Assembly: GCA_026710425.1 (NCBI GenBank)
Contig: JAPORB010000075.1
Coordinates: forward strand, 1-37,359
Direction of reading: 5' to 3'
Length of the DNA stretch: 37,359 nt
Source of the DNA: Gammaproteobacteria bacterium
Lineage (GTDB): Bacteria > Pseudomonadota > Gammaproteobacteria > Pseudomonadales > Pseudohongiellaceae
A program made the translations under genes and the position numbers. This document shows positions 19,665 through 27,306 of the stretch, one piece after another (the stretch's first letter is position 1; each line of letters opens with the position of its first letter). The notes under the pieces were generated by a model. It ran no database searches. It saw nothing but the letters and a program-made list of their open reading frames with translations, and was not told the DNA's origin.

Positions 19665-20252
19665 ATGGCACGTCCAATTGAATTTGACGAGGCAAAGGTT
19701 CTGACCAATGCCATGGAACAATTTTGGAAGGAAGGATTTGAGGCGAGTTCAATCCAGAAACTGCTTGATTGTGCAGATATTAATCGGGGTACGCTTTATA
19801 ACTCGTTTGGTGACAAGGAAACCTTCTTCAAGTCCTGTGTGGACCATTACAACATACTCATTGATGGGCAGATTGATGATTCCCTGAAAAACGAAGCACT
19901 TGGCCCCTGGGAATCCATAAACCGATTTTTCGAACTATCCGTATTGAATACAACCGCTAGACGCCGCAACATGGGTTGTATGCTTGTAAATGCCCTGTGT
20001 GATAGCATCAATCACAATCGCAATCTGAAGCGTGTAATCCGCTCCTCTTTGGCCAACATACGCAAGCCGTTGACAGAACGGTTGAAGCAAGCACAACAGA
20101 AAGGCAAGCTGAAAAAAGGGGTCAGTGTTGAATTTGCGACCGAAATTTTGATGAACTTTATGCATGGAGTGCGGGTCAATTCCCGGGAAGGGAAAAGCCC
20201 TGACCAGTTGAAAGACCTCATCAGTTTCACCATTGGGTCGCTCAAAAAGTAG
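19665..20252 (+). CDS. TetR/AcrR family transcriptional regulator
   Basis: A 195-residue one-domain DNA-binding repressor type. The N-terminal part (about 1-60) has the TetR helix-turn-helix: VLTNAMEQFWKEGFEASSI, then IQKLLDCADINRGTLYNSFG and KETFFKSCVDHY. The C-terminal helical domain, which would bind a ligand, resembles the TetR_C group seen with MARPIEFD-type regulators, including RRRNMGCMLVNAL. The start ATG 19665 follows an AGGA about nine bases upstream. No adjacent divergent target gene is seen; the nearest same-strand neighbour is the orphan exbD 200 bases downstream. Ligand and targets are unknown. Confidence 0.85.
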   Translation: MARPIEFDEAKVLTNAMEQFWKEGFEASSIQKLLDCADINRGTLYNSFGDKETFFKSCVDHYNILIDGQIDDSLKNEALGPWESINRFFELSVLNTTARRRNMGCMLVNALCDSINHNRNLKRVIRSSLANIRKPLTERLKQAQQKGKLKKGVSVEFATEILMNFMHGVRVNSREGKSPDQLKDLISFTIGSLKK

Positions 20253-20453
20253 CCAGAACAGATAAATATGGAGTATTCATAGTAGCCAGCGGCTGTCGGA
20301 ACAATGCTGCCCAAGATCAGATTACCAGCAAACCGAAAGGTATGCTTTGGTCGCAATGCGATTGAGTACATGCGCCGACTCTAGTCAAGGGACTAATCAA
20401 CAATGCACTGCTATACTTGAAATTGACAGCCAATTTGAAGCTAGGAGCCTCTA

Positions 20454-20873
20454 ATGAAAAAAATCTCCGGTAAGCGGTCAGCTGATGATGCCAAGATTGA
20501 TCTGACTCCCATGTTGGATGTGGTCTTCATCCTGTTGATCTTTTTTGTTGTGACTGCAACCTTTCTGTCGGAAACAGCCCTCAATGCTGCCAGCAGCGAT
20601 AACAATGAGAACGAACCACCTCCCGATGATCCCGACAAAAAGAATATCCTCTTTGAAATAGGACCAAACAATGAGATCATTCTTAACGGTAATCCCAGAC
20701 CCATTATTGAAACTCAGATTCGTTCCAATATCGACCAGCTGAAAGCCGAAAATCCGGCAGCTTCAGTCATCATCCAGCCGGACAACTCATCAGAGGTCAG
20801 TACTTTGGTCATGATCATGGATGCCGCCCGACAGGCTGGAATGGCAAACATCTCGATCGTTGAGCCCCAGTAA
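20454..20873 (+). CDS. ExbD/TolR family biopolymer transport protein (orphan)
   Basis: A 139-residue ExbD/TolR-like protein: a short cytoplasmic N-terminus, one membrane helix DLTPMLDVVFILLIFFVV (16-33), and a periplasmic domain. Asp22 in MLDVVF corresponds to the essential membrane Asp of ExbD (D25 in E. coli) that couples proton flow. An Asn/Glu/Pro-rich linker follows the helix. The AGGAG at 20442-20446 sits eight bases before the ATG. ExbD normally works in a complex with ExbB (and TonB), yet no exbB, tonB or TonB-dependent receptor is in the window. It presumably pairs with an ExbB encoded elsewhere or serves another motor. A TATACT at 20412-20417 could be a -10 box. Confidence 0.85.
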   Translation: MKKISGKRSADDAKIDLTPMLDVVFILLIFFVVTATFLSETALNAASSDNNENEPPPDDPDKKNILFEIGPNNEIILNGNPRPIIETQIRSNIDQLKAENPAASVIIQPDNSSEVSTLVMIMDAARQAGMANISIVEPQ

Positions 20874-21016
20874 TCCGTTACCATAAGTCTCCAACCCGGC
20901 AATCGGCAAGGACAATCCCAATCGGCGCAGCACCGACATGTTAGGTGTTGCGAATTTTCTTTAGTTTAAGTGTGCAATTCATGCCATGGCTGTCATGTCG
21001 TAGGCATCTACAGACC

Positions 21017-22996
21017 ATGAGGAACCGATGGAATCAGCAGGAGGCAGCGCGTCTGGACGACTCTGACACGGTCGGGCAGAGGGTCTATTCATCGCGTTTG
21101 CTCGGAGCTGATAGTGATCTGGTACTCCATGGCGGTGGTAATACCTCAGTCAAAGGCACTCTCACGGACGTGTTTGGTGAGACAGTAGAGGTACTGTTCA
21201 TCAAGGGATCTGGCTGGGATTTACGTACCATTGAGGCTTCAGGATTCCCAGCAACCCGCCTGCCCCATCTCCGGCAACTGGCCCAACTGCCCTGTCTCAA
21301 CGACACTGAAATGATGCGCCAACTGCGGCTCGCCCTGTTGGACCCGGGCGGTCCGACCCCCTCGGTCGAAGCCATCCTGCATGCTCTGATTCCGCACCGA
21401 TTTGTGGATCATAGCCATGCCGATGCTGTTGTTACTCTCAGCAATACGCCTGAGGGTGAACAGATTTTGCACGAGTTGTATGGCGATGAGATCCTGATTT
21501 TGCCTTATCTTATGCCCGGCTTCCTCCTGGCAAGGCAGGTTGCAGCGGCGACAGAGGGCGCAGACTGGTCTCGTTTGCGTGGAATTGTGCTCATGCACCA
21601 TGGCATTTTCACGTTTCATGACCAGGCTAAAACCAGCTATGACACGATGATTGAGTTGGTAACCCGCGCCGAGGACTTCATAAAGTCCAAGGGAGCTACC
21701 TCTTTGGCTCGGTCCAGCACTAGCTTGTCTCAAAGTGATCTGCGTTACCTGAGTTTGTTACGAAAGCAGGCAGGTGTCTGCTACGGTGGTCCGGTTCTGA
21801 TACGCTGTAACCTGTCGGAATCAGCTGCCGGGTTCGCGACTCTGGACAATGCGGAGGCATTGGTCCAGCGCGGACCACTCACTCCAGATCATACGATTCA
21901 TGCCAAGGCTTTTGCGGCTGTTTTTGATGATGACCCAGTCAGCGAGCTGGAGACTTTCACTGCTGAGTATGAGCACTATTTTCGGCAGCATGCTGGCCCG
22001 GAACACCAGAGGCTGGATGCCATGCCGCGCTGGGGAATCTGGCGCAGACGTGGTTTGATTTGCCTGGCACCTAACAATAAACGACTGGGTATCGTTGCTG
22101 ATATTTCCCGCCACACCATCAAGGCCATTCAGCAAGCCGAGAATCTGGGTGGATGGACTACCCTATCCCGCAAATCTCTGTTTGAGGTGGAATACTGGGA
22201 ACTGGAACAGGCCAAGCTGAAATCCTCAAACCCACCTGAGACAATGCAGGGGAAAGTGGCTCTGGTATCTGGTGCGGCCTCCGGTATTGGCAAAGCCTGC
22301 ATGGAGGCTCTGGTGCAGCAGGGTGCTGTGGTGGTGGCACTGGATACCAGCGAGATTGACCTGTCGCCAAATATCAACGATTCGGTGCTGGCCCAGCAGT
22401 GTGATGTCACCTGTAGCAGTCAGATCGATAAAGCTTTGTCACAGGCTGTACAGCATTTTGGTGGACTGGATTTGCTGGTGAGCAACGCTGGTTGTTTCCC
22501 TCCAAGTGCTTTGATTGCCGAGTTACCGGACGACAGTTGGGAACAATCGGTTGAAGTGAACATGAGCGCACATATGCGCCTGTTACGGGCCTGCATTCCC
22601 TTGTTGCAGAACGGCTTCGATCCAGCAGTGGTCATAATTGGCTCCAAGAATGTACCGGCTCCCGGTCCTGGCGCGGCGGCCTACTCGGTTGCCAAGGCTG
22701 GTCTCAATCAGTTGGCCCGAATTGCAGCATTGGAGCTGGGCGGGTATGGCATCAGGGTCAATACGGTGCATCCCGATGCGATCTATGACACAGCACTTTG
22801 GACCCAAGAATTGCTGGCCGAGCGTGCTGCCCATTACGGGATGAGTCCTGCCGAGTATCGCAGTGCCAACCTGCTGGGAGCGGAGCTCAACTCATCCGAC
22901 GTGGCCAGCGTAGTAGTCAATCTGTTGGGTCCGGCCTTCAGCAAAACCACTGGTGCGCAGATTGCCATTGACGGTGGCAATGAGCGCGTTGTCTGA
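21017..22996 (+). CDS. Bifunctional class II aldolase / short-chain dehydrogenase
   Basis: A 659-residue fusion. The N-terminal class II (zinc) aldolase has the phosphate loop HGGGNTS (38-44), catalytic-type E118 (PSVEAILHALIP), and zinc His132/His134 (DHSHADAV) and His195 (MHHGIFTF). The C-terminal short-chain dehydrogenase (about 410-659) has SGAASGIG (418-425), Asp463, NAG (490-492), and catalytic Ser543, Tyr556 and Lys560 (YSVAK). This is the architecture of rhamnulose-1-phosphate aldolase/lactaldehyde dehydrogenase fusions (RhaEW, PRK08324-like). No rhamnose gene is nearby. Instead, the 3' end overlaps mtnA by 17 bases. I infer that the aldolase cleaves 5-methylthioribulose-1-phosphate or 5-deoxyribulose-1-phosphate into DHAP plus an aldehyde, and that the second domain oxidises or reduces the aldehyde. 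Start ATG 21017 is chosen; the frame also opens at 20945. Confidence 0.85.
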   Translation: MRNRWNQQEAARLDDSDTVGQRVYSSRLLGADSDLVLHGGGNTSVKGTLTDVFGETVEVLFIKGSGWDLRTIEASGFPATRLPHLRQLAQLPCLNDTEMMRQLRLALLDPGGPTPSVEAILHALIPHRFVDHSHADAVVTLSNTPEGEQILHELYGDEILILPYLMPGFLLARQVAAATEGADWSRLRGIVLMHHGIFTFHDQAKTSYDTMIELVTRAEDFIKSKGATSLARSSTSLSQSDLRYLSLLRKQAGVCYGGPVLIRCNLSESAAGFATLDNAEALVQRGPLTPDHTIHAKAFAAVFDDDPVSELETFTAEYEHYFRQHAGPEHQRLDAMPRWGIWRRRGLICLAPNNKRLGIVADISRHTIKAIQQAENLGGWTTLSRKSLFEVEYWELEQAKLKSSNPPETMQGKVALVSGAASGIGKACMEALVQQGAVVVALDTSEIDLSPNINDSVLAQQCDVTCSSQIDKALSQAVQHFGGLDLLVSNAGCFPPSALIAELPDDSWEQSVEVNMSAHMRLLRACIPLLQNGFDPAVVIIGSKNVPAPGPGAAAYSVAKAGLNQLARIAALELGGYGIRVNTVHPDAIYDTALWTQELLAERAAHYGMSPAEYRSANLLGAELNSSDVASVVVNLLGPAFSKTTGAQIAIDGGNERVV

Positions 22997-24089
22997 AAGT
23001 CCAGTAGTGATTGATCAGGTAACCGTGCCCCGGAGCCTGTGCTATGACCGGTCATTGGATACGGTCTGGATCATCAATCAAACTCAATTGCCTTATGCAT
23101 TAGAGCAAGTCCCTTTGAAGAGTTTGGAGGACTGTTGTCATGCTATCCGTTCAATGCAGGTTAGAGGGGCCCCTTTGATAGGGGTTACAGCTGCCTATGG
23201 TGTTTATCTGGCCTTGCGTGAAGATTGCTGTGCTCTGGAAGCGGCCATTAATGAGCTTTCAAAAACCCGACCGACCGCGGTGAATCTATCGTGGGCCCTG
23301 CAACGATGCCGGAATGAGTTGTCGACTGTGATAACCGAAGAGCGCGCAGAGCAGGCATTGGCCCTGGCGCAACGGCTGGAGGCCGAAGACATTGCGGTCT
23401 GCGCTGGCATCGGTGATCAGGGACTGCGATTACTGGAAGGATTATGGCAGTCCAGAGCGGAAAGTCAGGAGAGGTTGAACATTCTGACTCATTGCAATGC
23501 CGGGGCACTGGCAGCAGTTGACTGGGGTACTGCACTGGCTGTGGTATATAAGGCGGCAGCTGCCGAACTACCGGTACATGTCTGGGTAGACGAAACCCGC
23601 CCTCGAAATCAGGGTGCGGCATTGACCTGCTGGGAGCTAGCACAGCGAAAGATTCCCCATACACTTATCGTTGATAACGTCGGCGGTCATCTGATGCAGC
23701 GGGGGCAGGTGGATGTGTGTCTGGTAGGCAGCGATCGGACCACCCGTCGGGGTGATGTGTGTAACAAGATTGGTACTTATCTCAAGGCACTGGCGGCTCA
23801 CGACAACGACATACCGTTCTATGTTGCTTTGCCGGTTTCAAGCATTGACTTTGCTTGCATGGATGCACATAACGACATCCCCATTGAAGAGCGAAGTGGC
23901 AGCGAGGTGCTAACTGCAACTGGTCGCAATGCTGCTGGTGAGCTGCAGCAGATCTCCTTGGCTCCAGAGGCAACACCGGCAAGCAATTACGGGTTTGACA
24001 TTACACCGGCCCGACTGGTTACTGGTTTGATTACTGAGAAGGGGGTAGTGTCGGCTACTGAGTCCGGGATAGCATCACTCATCGACTAA
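22980..24089 (+). CDS. mtnA: Methylthioribose-1-phosphate isomerase
   Basis: Converts 5-methylthioribose-1-phosphate (and, in some pathways, 5-deoxyribose-1-phosphate) to the ribulose-1-phosphate, in salvage of SAM by-products. The 369-residue protein has the family elements: MQVRGAPLIGVTAAYG (59-74), PTAVNLSWAL (98-107), catalytic Cys172 in ILTHCNAGALA, ETRPRNQGAALT (205-216), and catalytic Asp252 in GSDRTTRRGDVCNKIGTY. These separate it from eIF2B subunits. The start ATG 22980 lies inside the end of the aldolase/dehydrogenase gene (17-base overlap), implying translational coupling. No mtnK, mtnP, mtnB or mtnD gene is in the window, so this is not a complete methionine salvage cluster. Its 3' end overlaps convergent hinT by four bases. 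Confidence 0.93.
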   Translation: MSALSESPVVIDQVTVPRSLCYDRSLDTVWIINQTQLPYALEQVPLKSLEDCCHAIRSMQVRGAPLIGVTAAYGVYLALREDCCALEAAINELSKTRPTAVNLSWALQRCRNELSTVITEERAEQALALAQRLEAEDIAVCAGIGDQGLRLLEGLWQSRAESQERLNILTHCNAGALAAVDWGTALAVVYKAAAAELPVHVWVDETRPRNQGAALTCWELAQRKIPHTLIVDNVGGHLMQRGQVDVCLVGSDRTTRRGDVCNKIGTYLKALAAHDNDIPFYVALPVSSIDFACMDAHNDIPIEERSGSEVLTATGRNAAGELQQISLAPEATPASNYGFDITPARLVTGLITEKGVVSATESGIASLID

Positions 24090-24430
24090 CCGGGAGGCCA
24101 ACCCAGCTGACGACCACCAAGTATGTGCAGGTGAAGGTGAAAGACTGTCTGGCCGCCGTTACTGCCGGTGTTGATGACGTAGCGAAAACCTTCTTCTGCC
24201 AGTCCTTCCTGTTCGGCGATTTGGTTGGCCACCAATAGGAGTTTTCCCAGCAGGGACTGATCCTGTTCACTTGCCTCGTTAATTGATGCGATATGGCGAT
24301 TGGGGATCACAAGAATATGCTTGGGTGCCGCTGGGTTGATATCGCGAAAAGCGGTGATGTCGTCGTCCTGGAATAGTTTTTGCGAGGGGATTTCTCCGGC
24401 CACGATCTTGCAGAACAAGCAGTCTTGCAT
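24086..24430 (-). CDS. hinT: HIT family purine nucleoside phosphoramidase HinT
   Basis: A histidine-triad hydrolase that cleaves AMP-lysine-type phosphoramidates. At 114 residues it has the normal HinT length. Features are DCLFCKIVAGEIPSQKL at the N-terminus with zinc-type Cys residues C4 and C7, PKHILVIPNRHI (36-47), and the triad H98-L-H100-L-H102 in FHLHLHILGG. The H100 position is the catalytic nucleophile in the family. It is convergent with mtnA, the two stops overlapping at 24086-24089, and divergent from the glutamine cyclotransferase gene (133 bases), so it is probably transcribed alone. Confidence 0.94.
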   Translation of the reverse strand: MQDCLFCKIVAGEIPSQKLFQDDDITAFRDINPAAPKHILVIPNRHIASINEASEQDQSLLGKLLLVANQIAEQEGLAEEGFRYVINTGSNGGQTVFHLHLHILGGRQLGWPPG

Positions 24431-24563
24431 CGGGTTTCTCCTTTTTCAATTCTCTGCTAAATGGTACTGAGCAGTCATAGCTGAGCCGCTGGAAGTACTG
24501 AGCCTGTAGCTTTTCAAGCCTAAACATTCTAAATCAGCCTCTGCAACTGGTAACATAACAGAC

Positions 24564-25355
24564 ATGAGATTCCATGACCTGATACGAATGATAATCTTGG
24601 TCCTGACTGGCACCCTGCTGGTACTGGTAGGTGCCACTAATGCTAGTGCCCAGTCAACTGTACCCCGATATGGCTTTCGCATTGTTGGAACCTACCCGCA
24701 TTCTGTTGATGCCTTTACCCAAGGGTTGTTTTTCCATGAGGGGTTTTTGTATGAGGGGACAGGCAAGCGGGGCAGATCAAGTCTCAGCAAGCGCAGACTT
24801 GAGGATATTTCGGTTGAACAGTCTGCAACGCTTCCTCGCCGGTATTTTGGCGAAGGCATTGAGCGGGTCAATGACCGTGTCTATCAACTTACCTGGACAT
24901 CTCATATGGTATTTGTCTATGACCTTGATTCCTTTGAGCAGGTGGCTACCCATTACAACCCGACTCAAGGCTGGGGACTGGCCTGGGACGGAGAACTTTT
25001 GATACTCAGCGATGGAAGCTATGAGTTGCAATTCATCAATCCGCTCAATTTTGTATCACAGCGCAAGGTGGCGGTCACGCTTAATGGCAACCCGATCGAC
25101 AATCTTAACGAACTGGAATACATCAATGGCGAGGTTTGGGCCAATGTCTGGCAGACTGATTTTATACTGCGCATTGATCCAGCAACTGGTCGGGTAAATT
25201 CCATTGTAGATCTTACCGGTCTTTCTGAGCAAACTGAGCTAGGCAGTGCAGAGGCTGTTCTCAATGGCATAGCCTGGGATGCCGCGCAGGAACGGTTATT
25301 CGTAACCGGCAAACACTGGGCAAATCTGTTCGAGATCGAACTTATTAGTCCCTGA
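24564..25355 (+). CDS. Secreted glutaminyl-peptide cyclotransferase (glutamine cyclotransferase)
   Basis: Belongs to the beta-propeller glutamine cyclotransferase family (plant/bacterial type, PF05096), which cyclises N-terminal Gln to pyroglutamate. The 263-residue protein has a signal peptide (membrane stretch about 9-24; AxA site NASAQ near residue 30). The mature part contains [62 protein letters not shown] and LNGIAWD, the repeated blade signatures of the family. This predicts a periplasmic enzyme. It starts a plus-strand run with yjbQ (20 bases on) and the metallopeptidase lipoprotein. Confidence 0.9.
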   Translation: MRFHDLIRMIILVLTGTLLVLVGATNASAQSTVPRYGFRIVGTYPHSVDAFTQGLFFHEGFLYEGTGKRGRSSLSKRRLEDISVEQSATLPRRYFGEGIERVNDRVYQLTWTSHMVFVYDLDSFEQVATHYNPTQGWGLAWDGELLILSDGSYELQFINPLNFVSQRKVAVTLNGNPIDNLNELEYINGEVWANVWQTDFILRIDPATGRVNSIVDLTGLSEQTELGSAEAVLNGIAWDAAQERLFVTGKHWANLFEIELISP

Positions 25356-25375
25356 CTGCAAAGACGAATTCATTC

Positions 25376-25819
25376 ATGTGGTTGCACAAGCGAATTACGC
25401 TTATCCCCAAACCGAGGGGATTTCATCTCGTGACAGATGAAGTGCTGGCGCAGTGCCCGGAGATCACACAAATTGAAACGGGGCTCGTCCATTTTCTGCT
25501 ACAGCATACCTCCGCCTCTCTGAGCCTGAATGAGAATGCCGACCCGTCGGTGCGTAGTGATCTGGAATCTCATTTCGAGGTGATTGCTCCGGAAAACGCT
25601 CCCTATTACGAGCATACCCTGGAAGGAGCGGACGACATGCCGGCCCATATCAAATCTGGGTTGCTGGGCTGTGAGCTGACCTTACCGATTCGGCAGGGTC
25701 GGCTGGTGCTAGGGACTTGGCAAGGATTGATCTTAGGTGAACATCGCGACTGGGGAGGATCCCGCACATTGATTATGACCATTCAGGGTGAGAGACGTTG
25801 CGACAAAGGCCACGAATGA
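25376..25819 (+). CDS. yjbQ: YjbQ family protein (UPF0047)
   Basis: A small (147-residue) enzyme-like protein of the UPF0047/YjbQ family, reported to have weak thiamine-phosphate synthase activity; its physiological role is uncertain. Family landmarks: [18 protein letters not shown] (38-55), [17 protein letters not shown] (80-96), the late [20 protein letters not shown], and a final R-T-L-I. The conserved His residues form the presumed active site. The last codons overlap the next gene by four bases (ATGA, 25816-25819), so the two are likely co-translated. Confidence 0.92.
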   Translation: MWLHKRITLIPKPRGFHLVTDEVLAQCPEITQIETGLVHFLLQHTSASLSLNENADPSVRSDLESHFEVIAPENAPYYEHTLEGADDMPAHIKSGLLGCELTLPIRQGRLVLGTWQGLILGEHRDWGGSRTLIMTIQGERRCDKGHE

Positions 25820-26883
25820 CCGTTCGAATCCATTGGTTAACAATCCTGAAGCTCCTGGCACTCGGAGCCTTGTCTGTTCTGTTGTTATCCTGTGAAGCGG
25901 TGTCCTATTACGCTCAAGCTGCTCGTGGTCAGATATCTATTCTCTCGGCTCGGGAGGACATTCATCGGCTGCTACATGATAAGAAACTGTCTTCCGACCA
26001 GCGTAGCAGATTTGAATTGGTGCTGGCACTGAGGCGGTTTGCGCAAGATGAGCTGGCACTGCCGGTGGCGGACAATTATTCGGCCTTTGTGGAGGTGGGA
26101 AGGGAACATGTGGTATGGAATGTGTTTGCGGCACCGGAGTTTTCCACCAAAGCGGTAAACTGGTGTTATCCAATTGCCGGTTGTGTCACCTACCGGGGGT
26201 ATTTCAATGAGCAGAATGCTTTGCGTTATGCCCGACGGTTAGAAGCGGAAGGATTTGATGTCTATACCGGTGGTGTTGATGCCTATTCCACCTTGGGCTG
26301 GTTCGACGATCCGCTACTGAGTACGGTAATGAAGCGGTCTGACTGGCAGTTGGCTGGACTAATCTTCCATGAGTTGGCCCACCAGGTGGTTTACGTACAG
26401 GCTGATACCACCTTCAATGAGAGCTTTGCCACGGCAGTGGAGCGTGAGGGCATTAGGCGCTGGCTACTAAGCAAGGGCCAAGATGAATGGATTGTTGCGG
26501 CTGATGTTGCCCTGTCCCGACAGCAGGACTTTGTTGAGTTGGTGATACGCTGGCGTAATTGCTTCGCAGAGTTGTATGAGCAGCAGCTCACTACTGGGGA
26601 AATGCGTACCCGCAAACAACTGATGCAGCAGCAAATGCGAGCCGACTATCTATTGTTGAAGCAGCGTTGGGACGGATATGCGGGCTATGATAGTTGGTTC
26701 TCACGCTCTCTCAATAATGCCCAGTTATCGACTGTGGCATCTTATAACGATCTGGTGCCAAGCTTTGATGCTTTGCTTATGAGTCTCAACGGTGACATGT
26801 CGGCCTTCTATAGTGCCGTGCGCCAGTTGGCACAATTGCCGATGGAGGAGCGAGCTGCCCGTTTAGCTAGTATTACGCAGTGA
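25816..26883 (+). CDS. Predicted aminopeptidase lipoprotein (DUF2265, zinc peptidase)
   Basis: A 355-residue predicted membrane-attached zinc peptidase of the DUF2265/PF10023 family. It starts at ATG 25816, overlapping yjbQ. The N-terminus is a lipoprotein signal: hydrophobic 8-24, then LLSC with Cys26 for lipidation. The active-site motif is HELAH (185-189), followed by a third-ligand-type Glu202 in [10 protein letters not shown], the gluzincin arrangement. The segment [15 protein letters not shown] (116-130) is family-typical. Cleavage of N-terminal residues from periplasmic peptides is inferred. Pairing with a glutamine cyclotransferase is suggestive of N-terminal processing in the envelope but is not proof. 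Confidence 0.88.
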   Translation: MTVRIHWLTILKLLALGALSVLLLSCEAVSYYAQAARGQISILSAREDIHRLLHDKKLSSDQRSRFELVLALRRFAQDELALPVADNYSAFVEVGREHVVWNVFAAPEFSTKAVNWCYPIAGCVTYRGYFNEQNALRYARRLEAEGFDVYTGGVDAYSTLGWFDDPLLSTVMKRSDWQLAGLIFHELAHQVVYVQADTTFNESFATAVEREGIRRWLLSKGQDEWIVAADVALSRQQDFVELVIRWRNCFAELYEQQLTTGEMRTRKQLMQQQMRADYLLLKQRWDGYAGYDSWFSRSLNNAQLSTVASYNDLVPSFDALLMSLNGDMSAFYSAVRQLAQLPMEERAARLASITQ

Positions 26884-27306
26884 AAATTCTGACAAGTTGG
26901 CTGTCTGTCAGTTGCACTTAATCTTAGTAGTCTCTATCGGATCGCCAGCAATAAGATTGTTACTATTTGCTGGACGTTGGTCTATGGATGTTGGCAGTTT
27001 ACTCTATGTTCTCATTCCGGGACGGAGTCTTGCGTTGCACTTCGGACTGAAGGAAGGATGTATTATTCAGGTTTTTAGCAAAGAAATTCCTTTTGGACTA
27101 ATCCGATTAAATACATAGTAACTCAATATCTGTTCAGCAGATTTTACCGACACCGATGAAAAGATGGGTCATTGTTAACTGGCCGTGTTTTTTGGGATGT
27201 ATAAGTTTATCAGTGAGATTTCCCACTGCGGATGTGAAATCAAGCATAGCTTGGACTGATAGCTAGACAGCCAACAATATCATCCTGCCCAAACTAAACA
27301 AACTGG
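26884..27306. other. Intergenic region between convergent peptidase and selD genes
   Basis: 423 bases between convergent genes. A 73-codon open frame (26897-27118 plus) has no ribosome site or recognisable sequence and is not called. No strong hairpin with a T-run that would be a terminator was found. Confidence 0.4.

Noticed and set aside
21017-22996. L-rhamnose catabolism as the role of the aldolase/dehydrogenase
   Set aside because: The architecture fits, but no rhamnose isomerase, kinase, mutarotase or regulator is nearby, and the gene overlaps mtnA. Kept only as an alternative.
26897-27118. 73-codon plus-strand gene after the metallopeptidase
   Set aside because: No ribosome site, start only 14 bases after the preceding stop but with no family similarity.
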